8,429 nt of DNA from Candidatus Binatia bacterium (GTDB lineage: Bacteria > Desulfobacterota_B > Binatia > UBA9968 > JAJDTQ01), in contig JAJDTQ010000008.1 in the NCBI GenBank assembly GCA_022827045.1, forward strand, positions 1-8,429, written 5' to 3'. Made by a program: the position numbers and the translations under genes. Below, one piece after another: positions 1-6,680 of this stretch. How positions within the stretch are numbered: position 1 is the stretch's first letter; each line of letters begins with the position of its first letter. Under the pieces are notes generated by a model, which did not search any database, had not been told where the DNA came from, and worked only from the letters and a program-made list of their open reading frames with translations.

Positions 1-1
1 G

Positions 2-643
2 CTCGCGCAGATCCCGGAGGCCAGCGCGGAGCTGGCCAAGTTCGGCCACGTGGTGGTGGGCATGACCGCCACGGCGAGCTACCAGCTCGTGGCCCACTAC
101 CCCATCACCAACCTGGCGGAGCTCAAGGGCAAGAAGGTCGGTACCTTCGGCCGCATCGCGCCCAAGGCCATCAAGGCGGGGGGCGGGATCCCGGTGAGCA
201 CCACCGGCGGCGAGATGTACGAGGCGCTGCAGCGCAAGACGATCGATGCGCGTATCCTCTCCTTCGAGGCGGCCCAGCGGTTCAAGACCTATGAGGTGGC
301 CAAGTACATGAGCAAGATCGAGATGGGCTGCATCGCGGGTATCAACACCTTCACCATCAACAAGAGGAAGTGGGACTCCCTGTCGAAGGAGCACCAGAAG
401 ATCCTCCTGGAAGAGGGTGAGCGGGTCGGCAAGTGGGAAGCCCAGGCGATGAAGGACGACGACACCAAGTTCCAGAAGTACCTCAAGGGCAAGGGCGTCA
501 AGATCGTCGACTTCTCGGCATCGGACAGGGAGAAGTGGAAGAACAGCCCGGGCGTCAAGAAGATCGCCGGGGACTGGGTGGCCAGCATGGAGAAGCTGGG
601 CCTGCCCGGCAAGAAGACTCTTGCCGTCTTTCGCGGCGAATAA
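2..643 (+). CDS. TRAP transporter substrate-binding protein, DctP family (5' partial)
   Basis: This is the C-terminal 213 residues of a periplasmic binding protein of a tripartite ATP-independent periplasmic (TRAP) transporter. The frame is open to the left edge, so the signal peptide and first lobe lie outside the window and the GTG at 50 is not the start. Family marks are the hinge-region segment NLAELKGKKVGTFG (the 'LKGLKIR' position of DctP proteins), then a helix-strand stretch EALQRKTIDARILSFEAA matching the usual 'ALQTGVVDG' substrate-lobe motif. A lysine-rich helical tail with KEHQKILLEEGE follows, where DctP proteins carry 'l.pe.qk.l.eaa'. Known role: it captures a solute, usually an organic acid, in the periplasm and delivers it to the DctQM permease driven by an ion gradient. 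The dctQ and dctM genes follow on the same strand, which supports the assignment. The substrate cannot be told from this fragment. Confidence 0.9.
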   Translation, partial: LAQIPEASAELAKFGHVVVGMTATASYQLVAHYPITNLAELKGKKVGTFGRIAPKAIKAGGGIPVSTTGGEMYEALQRKTIDARILSFEAAQRFKTYEVAKYMSKIEMGCIAGINTFTINKRKWDSLSKEHQKILLEEGERVGKWEAQAMKDDDTKFQKYLKGKGVKIVDFSASDREKWKNSPGVKKIAGDWVASMEKLGLPGKKTLAVFRGE

Positions 644-744
644 CACCGGTCATGGGCCGGGGGGTAACCCCCTTCCATACAAACACGCGGCTGCGGGGGC
701 GGCGGTGATGCCGTCCCCGCACACCGTCACGGGGTCAGACTGTC
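644..744 (+). other. Intergenic spacer with two GC-rich hairpins between TRAP binding-protein and permease genes
   Basis: This 101-base gap separates the binding-protein stop from the permease start. It contains a short hairpin (five G at 660-664, loop TAA, five C at 668-672). A second, larger one has arms GCGGGG 693-698 and CCCCGC 715-720, with a further GGC/GCC pairing possible inside. Neither is followed by a clear U-run, so they are not standard intrinsic terminators. By analogy with binding-protein transporter operons, such structures can stabilise or attenuate the mRNA so that the binding protein is made in excess over the membrane subunits. That role is inference here. No promoter was recognised in the gap. 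Confidence 0.4.
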
Positions 745-1293
745 TTGGAACCATCTAAGGATACTCTTGAATCCGCCGGAACACCGGGTTTCGCGGCGCC
801 GGAAGGTGACCACACCTGGATGACCCGGTTCATGACTTTCCTGAACGAGATCAGCGGTTACGTGCTGTTCTTCATGATGCTGCTGATCACGGTGGACGTC
901 ACCGGGCGCTACGTGTTTTCGAGTCCCATCCCTGGGACGCTGGAGTTCACGGAGTTCCTCATCGTGTTCGTGGTCTTTTTCAGCCTGGCGTACGTGCAGC
1001 TCACCAAGCGGCACATCTGCGTGGAGCTGGTGACGCAGCGGCTGCCCGGGAAGGTCGGGGACGGACTCGCGGTGTTCGTGCTCCTGATCGCGGCGGTGTT
1101 CTTCGTGCTGATGGCGTGGCAGTCGTGGCATGCCGGGCTCTCCGCCCTGGAATACCGCGAGGCGTCCGACGGACTGGTGCAGATTCCGGTCTACCCGCCC
1201 AAGCTCGCCATCCCCTTCGGCGCCACCCTCATCGCCATTCAAATGTTGAGAGACGCCTGGAAGCATTTTCGCAGTCTCATAACCCCGGGGTAG
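745..1293 (+). CDS. dctQ: TRAP transporter small permease subunit, DctQ-like
   Basis: This is the small membrane subunit of the TRAP transporter, 182 residues if the TTG start is used. Four hydrophobic segments are visible at about residues 36-52, 68-87, 104-127 and 150-168, the normal DctQ count. Family marks are DVTGRYVFSSPIPGTLEFTE after the first segment, with a conserved-type acidic residue entering the second, and LTKRHICVELV after the second. Known role: DctQ forms a complex with the large subunit in the inner membrane and helps dock the binding protein. The start is uncertain: TTG at 745 has GGGG at 731-734 upstream, while an in-frame ATG at 820 (residue 26) has GGAAGG at 801-806. The latter would remove a polar 25-residue N-terminal extension. 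The stop is 7 bases before dctM, so the two are surely co-transcribed. Confidence 0.9.
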   Translation: MEPSKDTLESAGTPGFAAPEGDHTWMTRFMTFLNEISGYVLFFMMLLITVDVTGRYVFSSPIPGTLEFTEFLIVFVVFFSLAYVQLTKRHICVELVTQRLPGKVGDGLAVFVLLIAAVFFVLMAWQSWHAGLSALEYREASDGLVQIPVYPPKLAIPFGATLIAIQMLRDAWKHFRSLITPG

Positions 1294-1300
1294 ACATCAC

Positions 1301-2614
1301 ATGGACCCAACCTTCCTGGCGATCATCAGCGTCTTTCTTCTGATCTTCCTGCTCCTGTGCGGCCTTCACGTGGCCGTGTCGCTGGGGCTGGTCGGGGTGT
1401 TGGGCTTCGTCATGCTCACCGACAGCTGGGCCGCCGGCATCGGTCTGTTGCGGACGACCCCGTACAAGGTGGTGGCCAACTTCACGTTCTTCGCCATCCC
1501 CGTCTTTATCCTGATGGGCCAGTTCGCCAACTACGGCGGCTTGAGCGCAGACATCTACTCGGTGGTTCACAAGTGGCTGGGACGGGTCCGCGGCGGCCTT
1601 GCCATGGCCACCACGGCGAGCTGCGCCGCGTTTGCGGCCGCCTGCGGCTCCAGCGTGGCCACGGCCGCGACCTTCACCCAGGTGGCCCTGCCGGAAATGA
1701 CCAAGTACGGCTACGACAAGCGGCTTGCCACCGGCGCCATCGCGGCTTCCGGGACCCTGGGAGCGCTGATCCCCCCCAGCGGTCTCATGATCATCTACGG
1801 GATCATTACCGAGCAGTCCATCGGCAAGCTGCTCATCGCCGGCTTCATTCCGGGGGTCCTCTCCGCGCTGATTTATATGGGCATGATCTCATGCTGGGTC
1901 CGGCTCCGGCCCGAAATAGCGCCCATCCTCGAGGAAAGGCCGCCGTTGAGGGAGAAGCTCCTGTCCCTGTACCGGGTGTGGGGCATCGTCACGCTCTCCA
2001 TCGTGGTCATGGGCGCCATCTACCTGGGCATCGCCACTCCCACCGAGGCGGGGGCCTTCGGCGCCTTCGGCGCGTTCGTGATCATGATCGCCAAGGGCGC
2101 TTTCTCGCGCGAGAGGCTGCGCAACACCGTGCTGGACACCGCCACGTCCACCACGATGCTCTTCACCATCATCATCGGCGCCTACATCTTCAGCCGCTTC
2201 CTGGCCATCACCAACGTCGGCCCGCGGTTGGCCGACTACTTGGTGAGCTCCGGCATGCCGCGCCATCTGGTCCTGTCCGGCTTCCTCCTGCTCTACGTGT
2301 TCCTGGGCATGTTCATGGACCCGGCCGCGATGATGGCCATCACCCTGCCCATCGTCTTCCCCATCATCATCCAGATGGGCTTCAGCGGCATCTGGTTCGG
2401 CGTGCTGGTGATCAAGACCTCGGAGATCGGTCTCATCACCCCGCCGGTGGGAATGAACGTCTACACCGTGAACGCCGCCGCCCATGGAATGGTGCGCCTC
2501 GAGGAGATCTTCAAGGGCATCCTGCCGTTCTTCCTCATGGACGTGGTCACCCTCGTCATCCTGGTGGCCTTCCCGCAGATCTCCCTCTGGCTGCCGGACC
2601 GCATGCTGGGGTAG
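1301..2614 (+). CDS. dctM: TRAP transporter large permease subunit, DctM-like
   Basis: This 437-residue integral membrane protein is the ion-coupled transport subunit of the TRAP system. Its length fits DctM proteins (about 425-440). Hydrophobic segments run almost throughout. Signature stretches are in the expected order: FAAACGSSVATAATF at 111-125 (usual form FAAxSGSSxAtaAt), GTLGALIPPSGLMIIYG at 151-167, the TPTEAGAFGAFGA segment at 247-259, LGMFMDPAAMMAITLPIVFP at 335-354, and GLITPPVGMNVYTVN at 377-391. Known role: an elevator-type transporter that moves the solute across the inner membrane using an ion gradient, fed by the DctP protein. The ATG lies 7 bases after the dctQ stop with only a weak GGGG at 1287-1290 as ribosome site, so translational coupling is likely. 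One small oddity is Cys115 where the family normally has Ser in the SGSS motif. Confidence 0.96.
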   Translation: MDPTFLAIISVFLLIFLLLCGLHVAVSLGLVGVLGFVMLTDSWAAGIGLLRTTPYKVVANFTFFAIPVFILMGQFANYGGLSADIYSVVHKWLGRVRGGLAMATTASCAAFAAACGSSVATAATFTQVALPEMTKYGYDKRLATGAIAASGTLGALIPPSGLMIIYGIITEQSIGKLLIAGFIPGVLSALIYMGMISCWVRLRPEIAPILEERPPLREKLLSLYRVWGIVTLSIVVMGAIYLGIATPTEAGAFGAFGAFVIMIAKGAFSRERLRNTVLDTATSTTMLFTIIIGAYIFSRFLAITNVGPRLADYLVSSGMPRHLVLSGFLLLYVFLGMFMDPAAMMAITLPIVFPIIIQMGFSGIWFGVLVIKTSEIGLITPPVGMNVYTVNAAAHGMVRLEEIFKGILPFFLMDVVTLVILVAFPQISLWLPDRMLG

Positions 2615-2626
2615 AGTCCCGGACAG

Positions 2627-2713
2627 CCCTCACCCCAACCCTCTCCCAGAGAAAGAGGTCGGAGGCCGCATCGAACCGTTCCCTCTCCCCTTGGGAGAGG
2701 GTCAGGGTGAGGG
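2627..2713. repeat. Palindromic C-rich/G-rich intergenic repeat, probable bidirectional terminator
   Basis: Two 21-base arms, 2627-2647 (CCCTCACCCC...CTCTCCC) and 2693-2713 (GGGAGAGGG...GGGTGAGGG), are inverted copies that match at 19 of 21 positions. A nested hairpin has arms CCCTCTCCC at 2681-2689 and GGGAGAGGG at 2693-2701 around a 3-base loop (CTT). The element fills most of the 110 bases between the dctM stop and the convergent ABC ATPase stop. Arms of this type (CCCTCACCC...CCCTCTCCC) are a familiar dispersed intergenic repeat in many proteobacterial genomes, from general knowledge. The position suggests transcription termination or mRNA 3'-end protection for both operons. There is no U-tract, so termination itself is inferred. 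Confidence 0.75.
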
Positions 2714-2724
2714 GCGGTCACCCC

Positions 2725-3495
2725 TTACCCGACGGCTTCGTTGTTTTCGATGATGTCGAGGACCTGGTCCTCGAACTCGGCCATCTCCGCCCGGGTGGCG
2801 TTGGTGGGGGTCTCCATGTCGGCGAGGACCCTGCCGGGCTTGCCGAGGACTACGAGGCGCGAGCCGATCTCCAGGGCCTCGTGGATGTTGTGGGTGATGA
2901 GGAGGCAGGTCTTTTGGCTTTCATTGACCAGTTCCAGGAAGACTTCGCGCAGCCTTTTGGCGGTGGATTGGTCCAGGTGCCCGAACGCCTCGTCGGCGAA
3001 GAAGATCTCCGGCGAGAGACAGAAGGCGCGGGCCATGCCCACGCGCTGGCGCATGCCGCCGGACAGCTCGTGGGGGTAGGCGTCCTCGAACCCCTGTAGC
3101 TCCAGCTTGTGCAGCCACTGCAGGGCGATGTCGTTCTGCTCCTTTTCACCGAAATCGAGGATCTCAAGGCCCACCCGGGCGTTTTCGAGCGCCGTGCGCC
3201 ACGGCAGCAGGCGGTCGGTCTGGAAGATGACGCCCAGCTTGGAGCGGAACCAGTCGAACTCCGAGTAGGGGTCGTGTCCCAGGAGCTCGATGGATCCCGT
3301 GGTAGCCTGCTCCAGGCCGAGGAGAAGGTTGAACGCCGTTGACTTGCCGCAACCCGTCTTGCCCACGATTGCGACGATGTCACCGCTGCCCACCTCGAGA
3401 TCGAGGCTCTCCACCGCCGTGAAGCGGTCGCCGTCCACCGAAGTGAACACCTTGCTTACGTCCCGCATCTGGACGACCGGCTCGGCGGCGCTCAT
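2725..3495 (-). CDS. ABC transporter ATP-binding protein, nitrate/sulfonate/taurine importer type
   Basis: This 256-residue cytoplasmic ATPase powers the importer formed with the two genes upstream of it. All nucleotide-binding motifs are present in order: Walker A GKTGCGKST 45-53, Q-loop FQTDRLLPW with Gln92, signature LSGGMRQR 144-151, Walker B EIFFADEAFGHLD with Asp168 and catalytic Glu169, and switch His202 in ITHNIHEAL. LLPWRTALEN after the Q-loop is typical of SsuB/TauB/NrtD relatives. Position 170 after the catalytic Glu is Ala, where this subfamily mostly has Pro. The start is ATG at 3495-3493, sharing ATGA with the permease stop. A strong ribosome site GGAGGGAGGA (minus strand, 3513-3504) sits 8 bases before it. 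The frame stays open far upstream through the permease gene, but that part reads as a low-complexity shadow and is not protein. The substrate is not determined. Confidence 0.95.
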   Translation of the reverse strand: MSAAEPVVQMRDVSKVFTSVDGDRFTAVESLDLEVGSGDIVAIVGKTGCGKSTAFNLLLGLEQATTGSIELLGHDPYSEFDWFRSKLGVIFQTDRLLPWRTALENARVGLEILDFGEKEQNDIALQWLHKLELQGFEDAYPHELSGGMRQRVGMARAFCLSPEIFFADEAFGHLDQSTAKRLREVFLELVNESQKTCLLITHNIHEALEIGSRLVVLGKPGRVLADMETPTNATRAEMAEFEDQVLDIIENNEAVG

Positions 3496-4331
3496 GTGGC
3501 CATTCCTCCCTCCTTCGCGGGGCGCCAGCGCAGCAGCTTGTGCTCCAGAAGGAGAATGACGAACTGGGTGATGAGCAGGAATGTGACCAGCACCAGGGTC
3601 CAGGCGATGGCCTTGGGCATCTCGAACAGCTCCTGCGCCAGCAGAAGCTTGTTGCCCACGCCCCGGCTGGCGCCCACCAACTCGGCGACGATGACCACCC
3701 GCGCGGCCAGCCCGAGGTTCACCTTCCAGGCGGTGAGCACCGCGGGGATCATGCCCGGCAGGATCAGCTTGGAGAAGAGCTGCTTTCGCGTCGGGCGCAT
3801 GGCCCGCAGCATGTCCAGGTACTCCTTGGAGATGCTCTTGATGCCGTCGTGGATGATGAGCGCATAGTTGGGCAGGCTGCCGGCCAGCAGGATGAAGGCG
3901 ATGCGGGTCTCCACGTGGCTGAACCAGATGATGGCGAACACCACCCAGGAGAGCGCCGGTATGCCCATGATGAAGTGGAGCACCGGCAGGGTGTGCTTCT
4001 CCACCGTTTGGGTGAAGCCCATGAACACGCCCAGGATGGTGCCGCTGATGAAGGCCAGGACGAGTCCCAGGAAGATCCGTCCCATGGTGATCAGCACGTC
4101 CCCCAGCAGGCCGATGTTGACGACGATCTCGATGAAGGCGGCGACGATGACGTCGACGCTGGGAATCAGGTACGGAGGCAGGAAGAAGGAGGCGATCTGC
4201 CAGGACACCAGGATCACGGCAAACGAGATGATCGGCTCTTTCCGGGCGGCCATGAGGCCCAGGAGGCGCGAATGCCACGCCTCCTGGGCCTGCGCCGGGG
4301 ACAAGGCGGTGCGGGGTGCGTCGGATTCCAT
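3492..4331 (-). CDS. ABC transporter permease, binding-protein-dependent (SsuC/TauC-like)
   Basis: This 279-residue inner-membrane permease belongs to the BPD_transp_1 family. About six hydrophobic segments are visible at roughly 34-51, 82-104, 113-135, 140-158, 195-217 and 242-262, after a polar cytoplasmic N-terminus of about 30 residues. The EAA-type coupling loop that contacts the ATPase is at 169-195 (KEYLDMLRAM, then LFSKLILPGMIP), followed by AARVVIVAELVGASRGVG as in nitrate/sulfonate/taurine permeases. Known role: a homodimeric channel that takes solute from the periplasmic binding protein. The ATG at 4331 lies 18 bases after the binding-protein stop with no clear ribosome site, so re-initiation or coupling is probable. 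Its TGA overlaps the ATPase start in an ATGA. The length and motif spacing are ordinary for the family. Confidence 0.95.
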   Translation of the reverse strand: MESDAPRTALSPAQAQEAWHSRLLGLMAARKEPIISFAVILVSWQIASFFLPPYLIPSVDVIVAAFIEIVVNIGLLGDVLITMGRIFLGLVLAFISGTILGVFMGFTQTVEKHTLPVLHFIMGIPALSWVVFAIIWFSHVETRIAFILLAGSLPNYALIIHDGIKSISKEYLDMLRAMRPTRKQLFSKLILPGMIPAVLTAWKVNLGLAARVVIVAELVGASRGVGNKLLLAQELFEMPKAIAWTLVLVTFLLITQFVILLLEHKLLRWRPAKEGGMAT

Positions 4332-4349
4332 TCGGGACGCGGCGCGCGG

Positions 4350-5315
4350 CTAACGGACCTTGCCCCGGTAGATGATGCCGTCGTCCGGCATCTGCTTCAT
4401 GTAGCCGCTGTCGATGCCGGCCTGGAACAGGGCCTTGATGTTGTTCTCGATCTCCGCCGCGGGCACCACGTCGAGCGGATAGCGGGCAGTAGACAGCGCC
4501 ATCAGGAACGCCTGCTTGGGCACGCCGGCGGCCTTCTCTATGATCGTCGCCGCCTCGTCATGATGCGTCGGCAGCCACTTCGCCAGCTCCTCGAAGGCCT
4601 TGTAGATCTTCGGGATCAGCGCCTTGTTGGCGTCGATCCAGTCCTGATGCGCCGCGATGCCGAGGAAGCCCCTCTGCGGCGACCCGTGTATGGCTTGCCA
4701 CTGGTGGAAATATTCGATCATCTTGAGCTTGCCGGGGTTGCTCACCAGCATCTTGGAGTAGTTGGGCTCCCAGAAGTGCACCGCGTCGGCTCGCTTGGCC
4801 ATCAGCAGGGTTGCCAATCCGCCGGTGTTGGTGGACTGGATCGACACCTTGTTCAGGTCGACCCCCGCCTTCTGGGCGAAGTAGCGGAACATGGCGTAGT
4901 TGGTGGTGACGGTGAACGCCCCCAGGCTCTTGCCCTCGAGGTCCGCGATGCTGTTGATCTCGGGGTCCATGGTCAGCAGCGCGCCGTGCCCGTTGAGCAC
5001 GTTGAAGAGATAAACCGATTTCACGCCCTTGAGCCGGCGGTTGGCTTCCGACAGGAGAGCCGAGGCGATGGTGATCTTGTCCCTGCCGGTGGCGAAGTCC
5101 GTGTTGGCCGCGCGCCCCTGCTTGAAGACCCACTGGATGTCGACGCCGTGCTTCTTGTCGAACTCGTTGGCCTCGATCAGGGACGCCGTCGTATGACCGA
5201 ACGACGGCTTGTCGAACGACGACATCTGCACCGTCGGCATGTTCTGGGCCAGCGCCATGGCGGCGCCCGCCAGGGTGAACAGAGCGATCAGGAAACTCGA
5301 AACCAGTCGAATCAT
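4350..5315 (-). CDS. ABC transporter substrate-binding protein, NMT1/SsuA/TauA-like
   Basis: This exported solute-binding protein of the nitrate/sulfonate/taurine class (NMT1/THI5-like, PF09084/PF13379 type) has 321 residues with the start chosen here. The frame allows an ATG 24 bases earlier (5339). The ATG at 5315 is preferred because AGGAGGG (minus strand, 5328-5322) lies 6 bases before it, and because the protein then begins MIRLVSSFLIALFTLAGAAMALAQ, a good Sec signal peptide with likely cleavage near ALA-Q. No lipobox Cys is seen, so it should be free in the periplasm. Family marks are FATGRDKITIAS (80s), DLEGKSLGAF 125-134, STNTGGLATLLMAKRADAVHFWEP 161-184 (DAxxxWEP type) and a C-terminal helix-rich lobe. 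It is the first gene of the operon and sets substrate specificity. Relatives bind sulfonates, pyrimidine or thiamine precursors, aromatics and more, so the ligand is open. Confidence 0.93.
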   Translation of the reverse strand: MIRLVSSFLIALFTLAGAAMALAQNMPTVQMSSFDKPSFGHTTASLIEANEFDKKHGVDIQWVFKQGRAANTDFATGRDKITIASALLSEANRRLKGVKSVYLFNVLNGHGALLTMDPEINSIADLEGKSLGAFTVTTNYAMFRYFAQKAGVDLNKVSIQSTNTGGLATLLMAKRADAVHFWEPNYSKMLVSNPGKLKMIEYFHQWQAIHGSPQRGFLGIAAHQDWIDANKALIPKIYKAFEELAKWLPTHHDEAATIIEKAAGVPKQAFLMALSTARYPLDVVPAAEIENNIKALFQAGIDSGYMKQMPDDGIIYRGKVR

Positions 5316-5375
5316 TTCTTGCCCTCCTTTTAACGGCATTCCGGTGAACGGAAGGATCAGCCCGGAAAGTCCTGC

Positions 5376-5404
5376 ACCCTAGGAATTTTTCGGCGCCGTG
5401 TCAA
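5376..5404 (-). promoter_or_regulatory. Probable sigma70-type promoter of the ABC importer operon
   Basis: On the minus strand a perfect -35 hexamer TTGACA (5404-5399) is followed by a 17-base spacer and TAGGGT (5381-5376) as -10. The -10 keeps the key first T, A and last T. Transcription would start near 5369 and give a leader of about 55 bases before the binding-protein ATG. The perfect -35 and ideal spacing are seen directly; activity is inferred. Confidence 0.6.
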
Positions 5405-5415
5405 CGGGACACGGC
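5395..5415. promoter_or_regulatory. Candidate operator: 8-bp inverted repeat over the -35 box
   Basis: Perfect arms GCCGTGTC (5395-5402) and GACACGGC (5408-5415) flank a 5-base centre AACGG. The repeat covers the -35 hexamer (5399-5404) of the minus-strand importer promoter. A dimeric repressor bound there would block RNA polymerase. The two-fold symmetry is seen; the regulator is unknown and no regulator gene of a recognised family is in the window. Confidence 0.45.
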
Positions 5416-5435
5416 CGATAAACGCCATCTCAGCC

Positions 5436-5464
5436 TTGAACTGCCCCATGCGTTTGAGTTACAT
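5436..5464 (+). promoter_or_regulatory. Possible weak promoter for the amidohydrolase gene
   Basis: TTGAAC (5436-5441), a 17-base gap and TTACAT (5459-5464) give a partial sigma70 match on the plus strand, 57 bases before the amidohydrolase ATG. The -35 is fair and the -10 is poor. The gene heads a plus-strand unit divergent from the ABC operon, so some promoter must lie in 5316-5521; this is the best candidate seen. Confidence 0.3.
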
Positions 5465-5521
5465 CCAGAGGGGTCGCGCCCATGATGACCGAGGGGCCGG
5501 CGCAACACACGGAGGTGAACC

Positions 5522-6673
5522 ATGTACTTGGTCGATGCGGACGGACACGTCGAGGAAAGCGAAGCCACATTCAGCGACAAATACTTCGATCCGGCATTCC
5601 GGGCTCAGCGCCCGCGCGTGGTGGCCATCGACCAGATGGTCTACTGGATGATCGAGGAGCAGATGTACCCGCGCCGCGTCGGCCGCGGCGCCCACAACCT
5701 CGGCACCCCGGCCAGCTACAAGGGCAAGAAGACGCCCCACGCCCAGAAGAAGTCCGACACCATCGGTAGCATGGAGATCCACGGCGTCAAGGAACGGATC
5801 GAGGCCATGGACAAGGAAGGGATCTCGCTCCAGGTCCTCTATCCGACGCTTTTCCTCGCCTATCCGCTGGCCGCGAACCCGGCGCTCGTGACCGCCATGA
5901 GCACCGCGTATAACCGTTTCCTGGGCGACCAGATCGGGGATCATGAACGGCTCAAGTGGGCCGCGGTGGTGAACCTCGACGACGTCGAGGGGGCGGTGCA
6001 GCAGGTCAAGGAAGCCCACGACCTCGGCGCCGTGGCCGTCATGCTGCTGGGCACCGTCGGGGACCGGCTGCTCGACGACCCGGCTTTTCTGCCTTTCTAC
6101 GAAGCCTTGGTGGAGCGGGACCTGACATTGGCCATCCACGTCGGCTGGGCCACGCCGGCCCTGAGCGGCCTCTTCACCCACATCTATCCTTCGTCGGTCA
6201 ACGCGTTTCTCATGCCGGTGCTGCTGGGCTTCTCGTCGATGATCAACAGCGGCCTGCTGGACCGTTACCCGACCCTGCGGGTGGGGTTCCTGGAGGCCGG
6301 CTGCCAGTGGATCCATTTCATGCTGGATCGCCTGGACCACCGGTTCGGACACTCCGGGAACTTCCTCGCCGATATCCTCCCGGACACGGTTCCCAAGGCC
6401 AAGCTGGCGCCCATGGAATACATGCGGCAGGGCAATCTCTACCTGAGCGCCGAGGTGGAGGACACGCTGCTGCCCCAGGTGGTGGAACTGGTGGGCGACG
6501 GGCAGGTGGTCTACGGCTCGGACATGCCTCACGGCGACCGTGAGGTCCTGTCCAGCGATTACCTGAAGCAGCGCGAAGACATGAGCGAGGCCGTCAAGAC
6601 CAAGATCCTGCGGGAGAACGGCGCGAGGCTCTACAACATCGATATCAGCCACGCGGTGCGGAAGGCTTCCTGA
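5522..6673 (+). CDS. Amidohydrolase family protein, amidohydrolase_2 / ACMSD-like
   Basis: This 383-residue cytoplasmic metal-dependent hydrolase or decarboxylase is of the amidohydrolase_2 family (PF04909), whose members include ACMSD and other aromatic-acid decarboxylases and some hydrolases. The TIM-barrel signature positions are visible: N-terminal VDADGHVEE with Asp5, Asp7 and His9, strand LAIHVGW with His206, LEAGCQWIHFMLDRLDHRF from residue 257, and YGSDMPHGD with Asp334, the usual general-base/metal Asp. A segment of about 80 residues between the first motif and the GVKERIEAMDKEGI helix is typical of the longer bacterial subfamily. The start is firm: GGAGGTGA (5511-5518), an almost perfect ribosome site, precedes the ATG. 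It is transcribed away from the ABC importer and ends 7 bases before the stop of a convergent small gene. Substrate and exact reaction (C-C decarboxylation versus hydrolysis) are not decided by these motifs. Confidence 0.92.
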   Translation: MYLVDADGHVEESEATFSDKYFDPAFRAQRPRVVAIDQMVYWMIEEQMYPRRVGRGAHNLGTPASYKGKKTPHAQKKSDTIGSMEIHGVKERIEAMDKEGISLQVLYPTLFLAYPLAANPALVTAMSTAYNRFLGDQIGDHERLKWAAVVNLDDVEGAVQQVKEAHDLGAVAVMLLGTVGDRLLDDPAFLPFYEALVERDLTLAIHVGWATPALSGLFTHIYPSSVNAFLMPVLLGFSSMINSGLLDRYPTLRVGFLEAGCQWIHFMLDRLDHRFGHSGNFLADILPDTVPKAKLAPMEYMRQGNLYLSAEVEDTLLPQVVELVGDGQVVYGSDMPHGDREVLSSDYLKQREDMSEAVKTKILRENGARLYNIDISHAVRKAS

Positions 6674-6680
6674 GGGGCCC

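Noticed and set aside
708..758. A possible 16-codon leader peptide starting inside the TRAP intergenic hairpin and ending in dctQ
   Set aside because: It has no clear ribosome site, no regulatory codon run, and it overlaps the larger hairpin; chance is the simpler explanation.
1357..3099. A 580-residue plus-strand open frame overlapping dctM and continuing past it through the repeat
   Set aside because: The translation is His/Arg/Gly/Pro-rich, overlaps the clear DctM frame and then the antisense of the ABC ATPase. It is a frame kept open by high GC.
3496..4278. Upstream in-frame extension of the ABC ATPase (would make a 517-residue protein)
   Set aside because: The extension overlaps the well-supported permease gene, has no family similarity, and the ATG at 3495 has a strong ribosome site and a normal family N-terminus.
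3540..5333. A 597-residue plus-strand frame antisense to the permease and binding-protein genes
   Set aside because: The composition is rich in Asp, His, Gln, Gly and Arg, typical of the complement of GC-rich genes. The minus-strand genes have clear motifs.
5339..5353. A 5-bp inverted repeat (TTCCG / CGGAA) in the leader of the ABC operon
   Set aside because: Arms are too short to stand out from chance in GC-rich DNA, and it does not mask the ribosome site.
5459..6652. A 397-residue minus-strand frame antisense to the amidohydrolase
   Set aside because: It mirrors the amidohydrolase codon pattern and shows no motif; the plus-strand gene has a near-perfect ribosome site and catalytic motifs.
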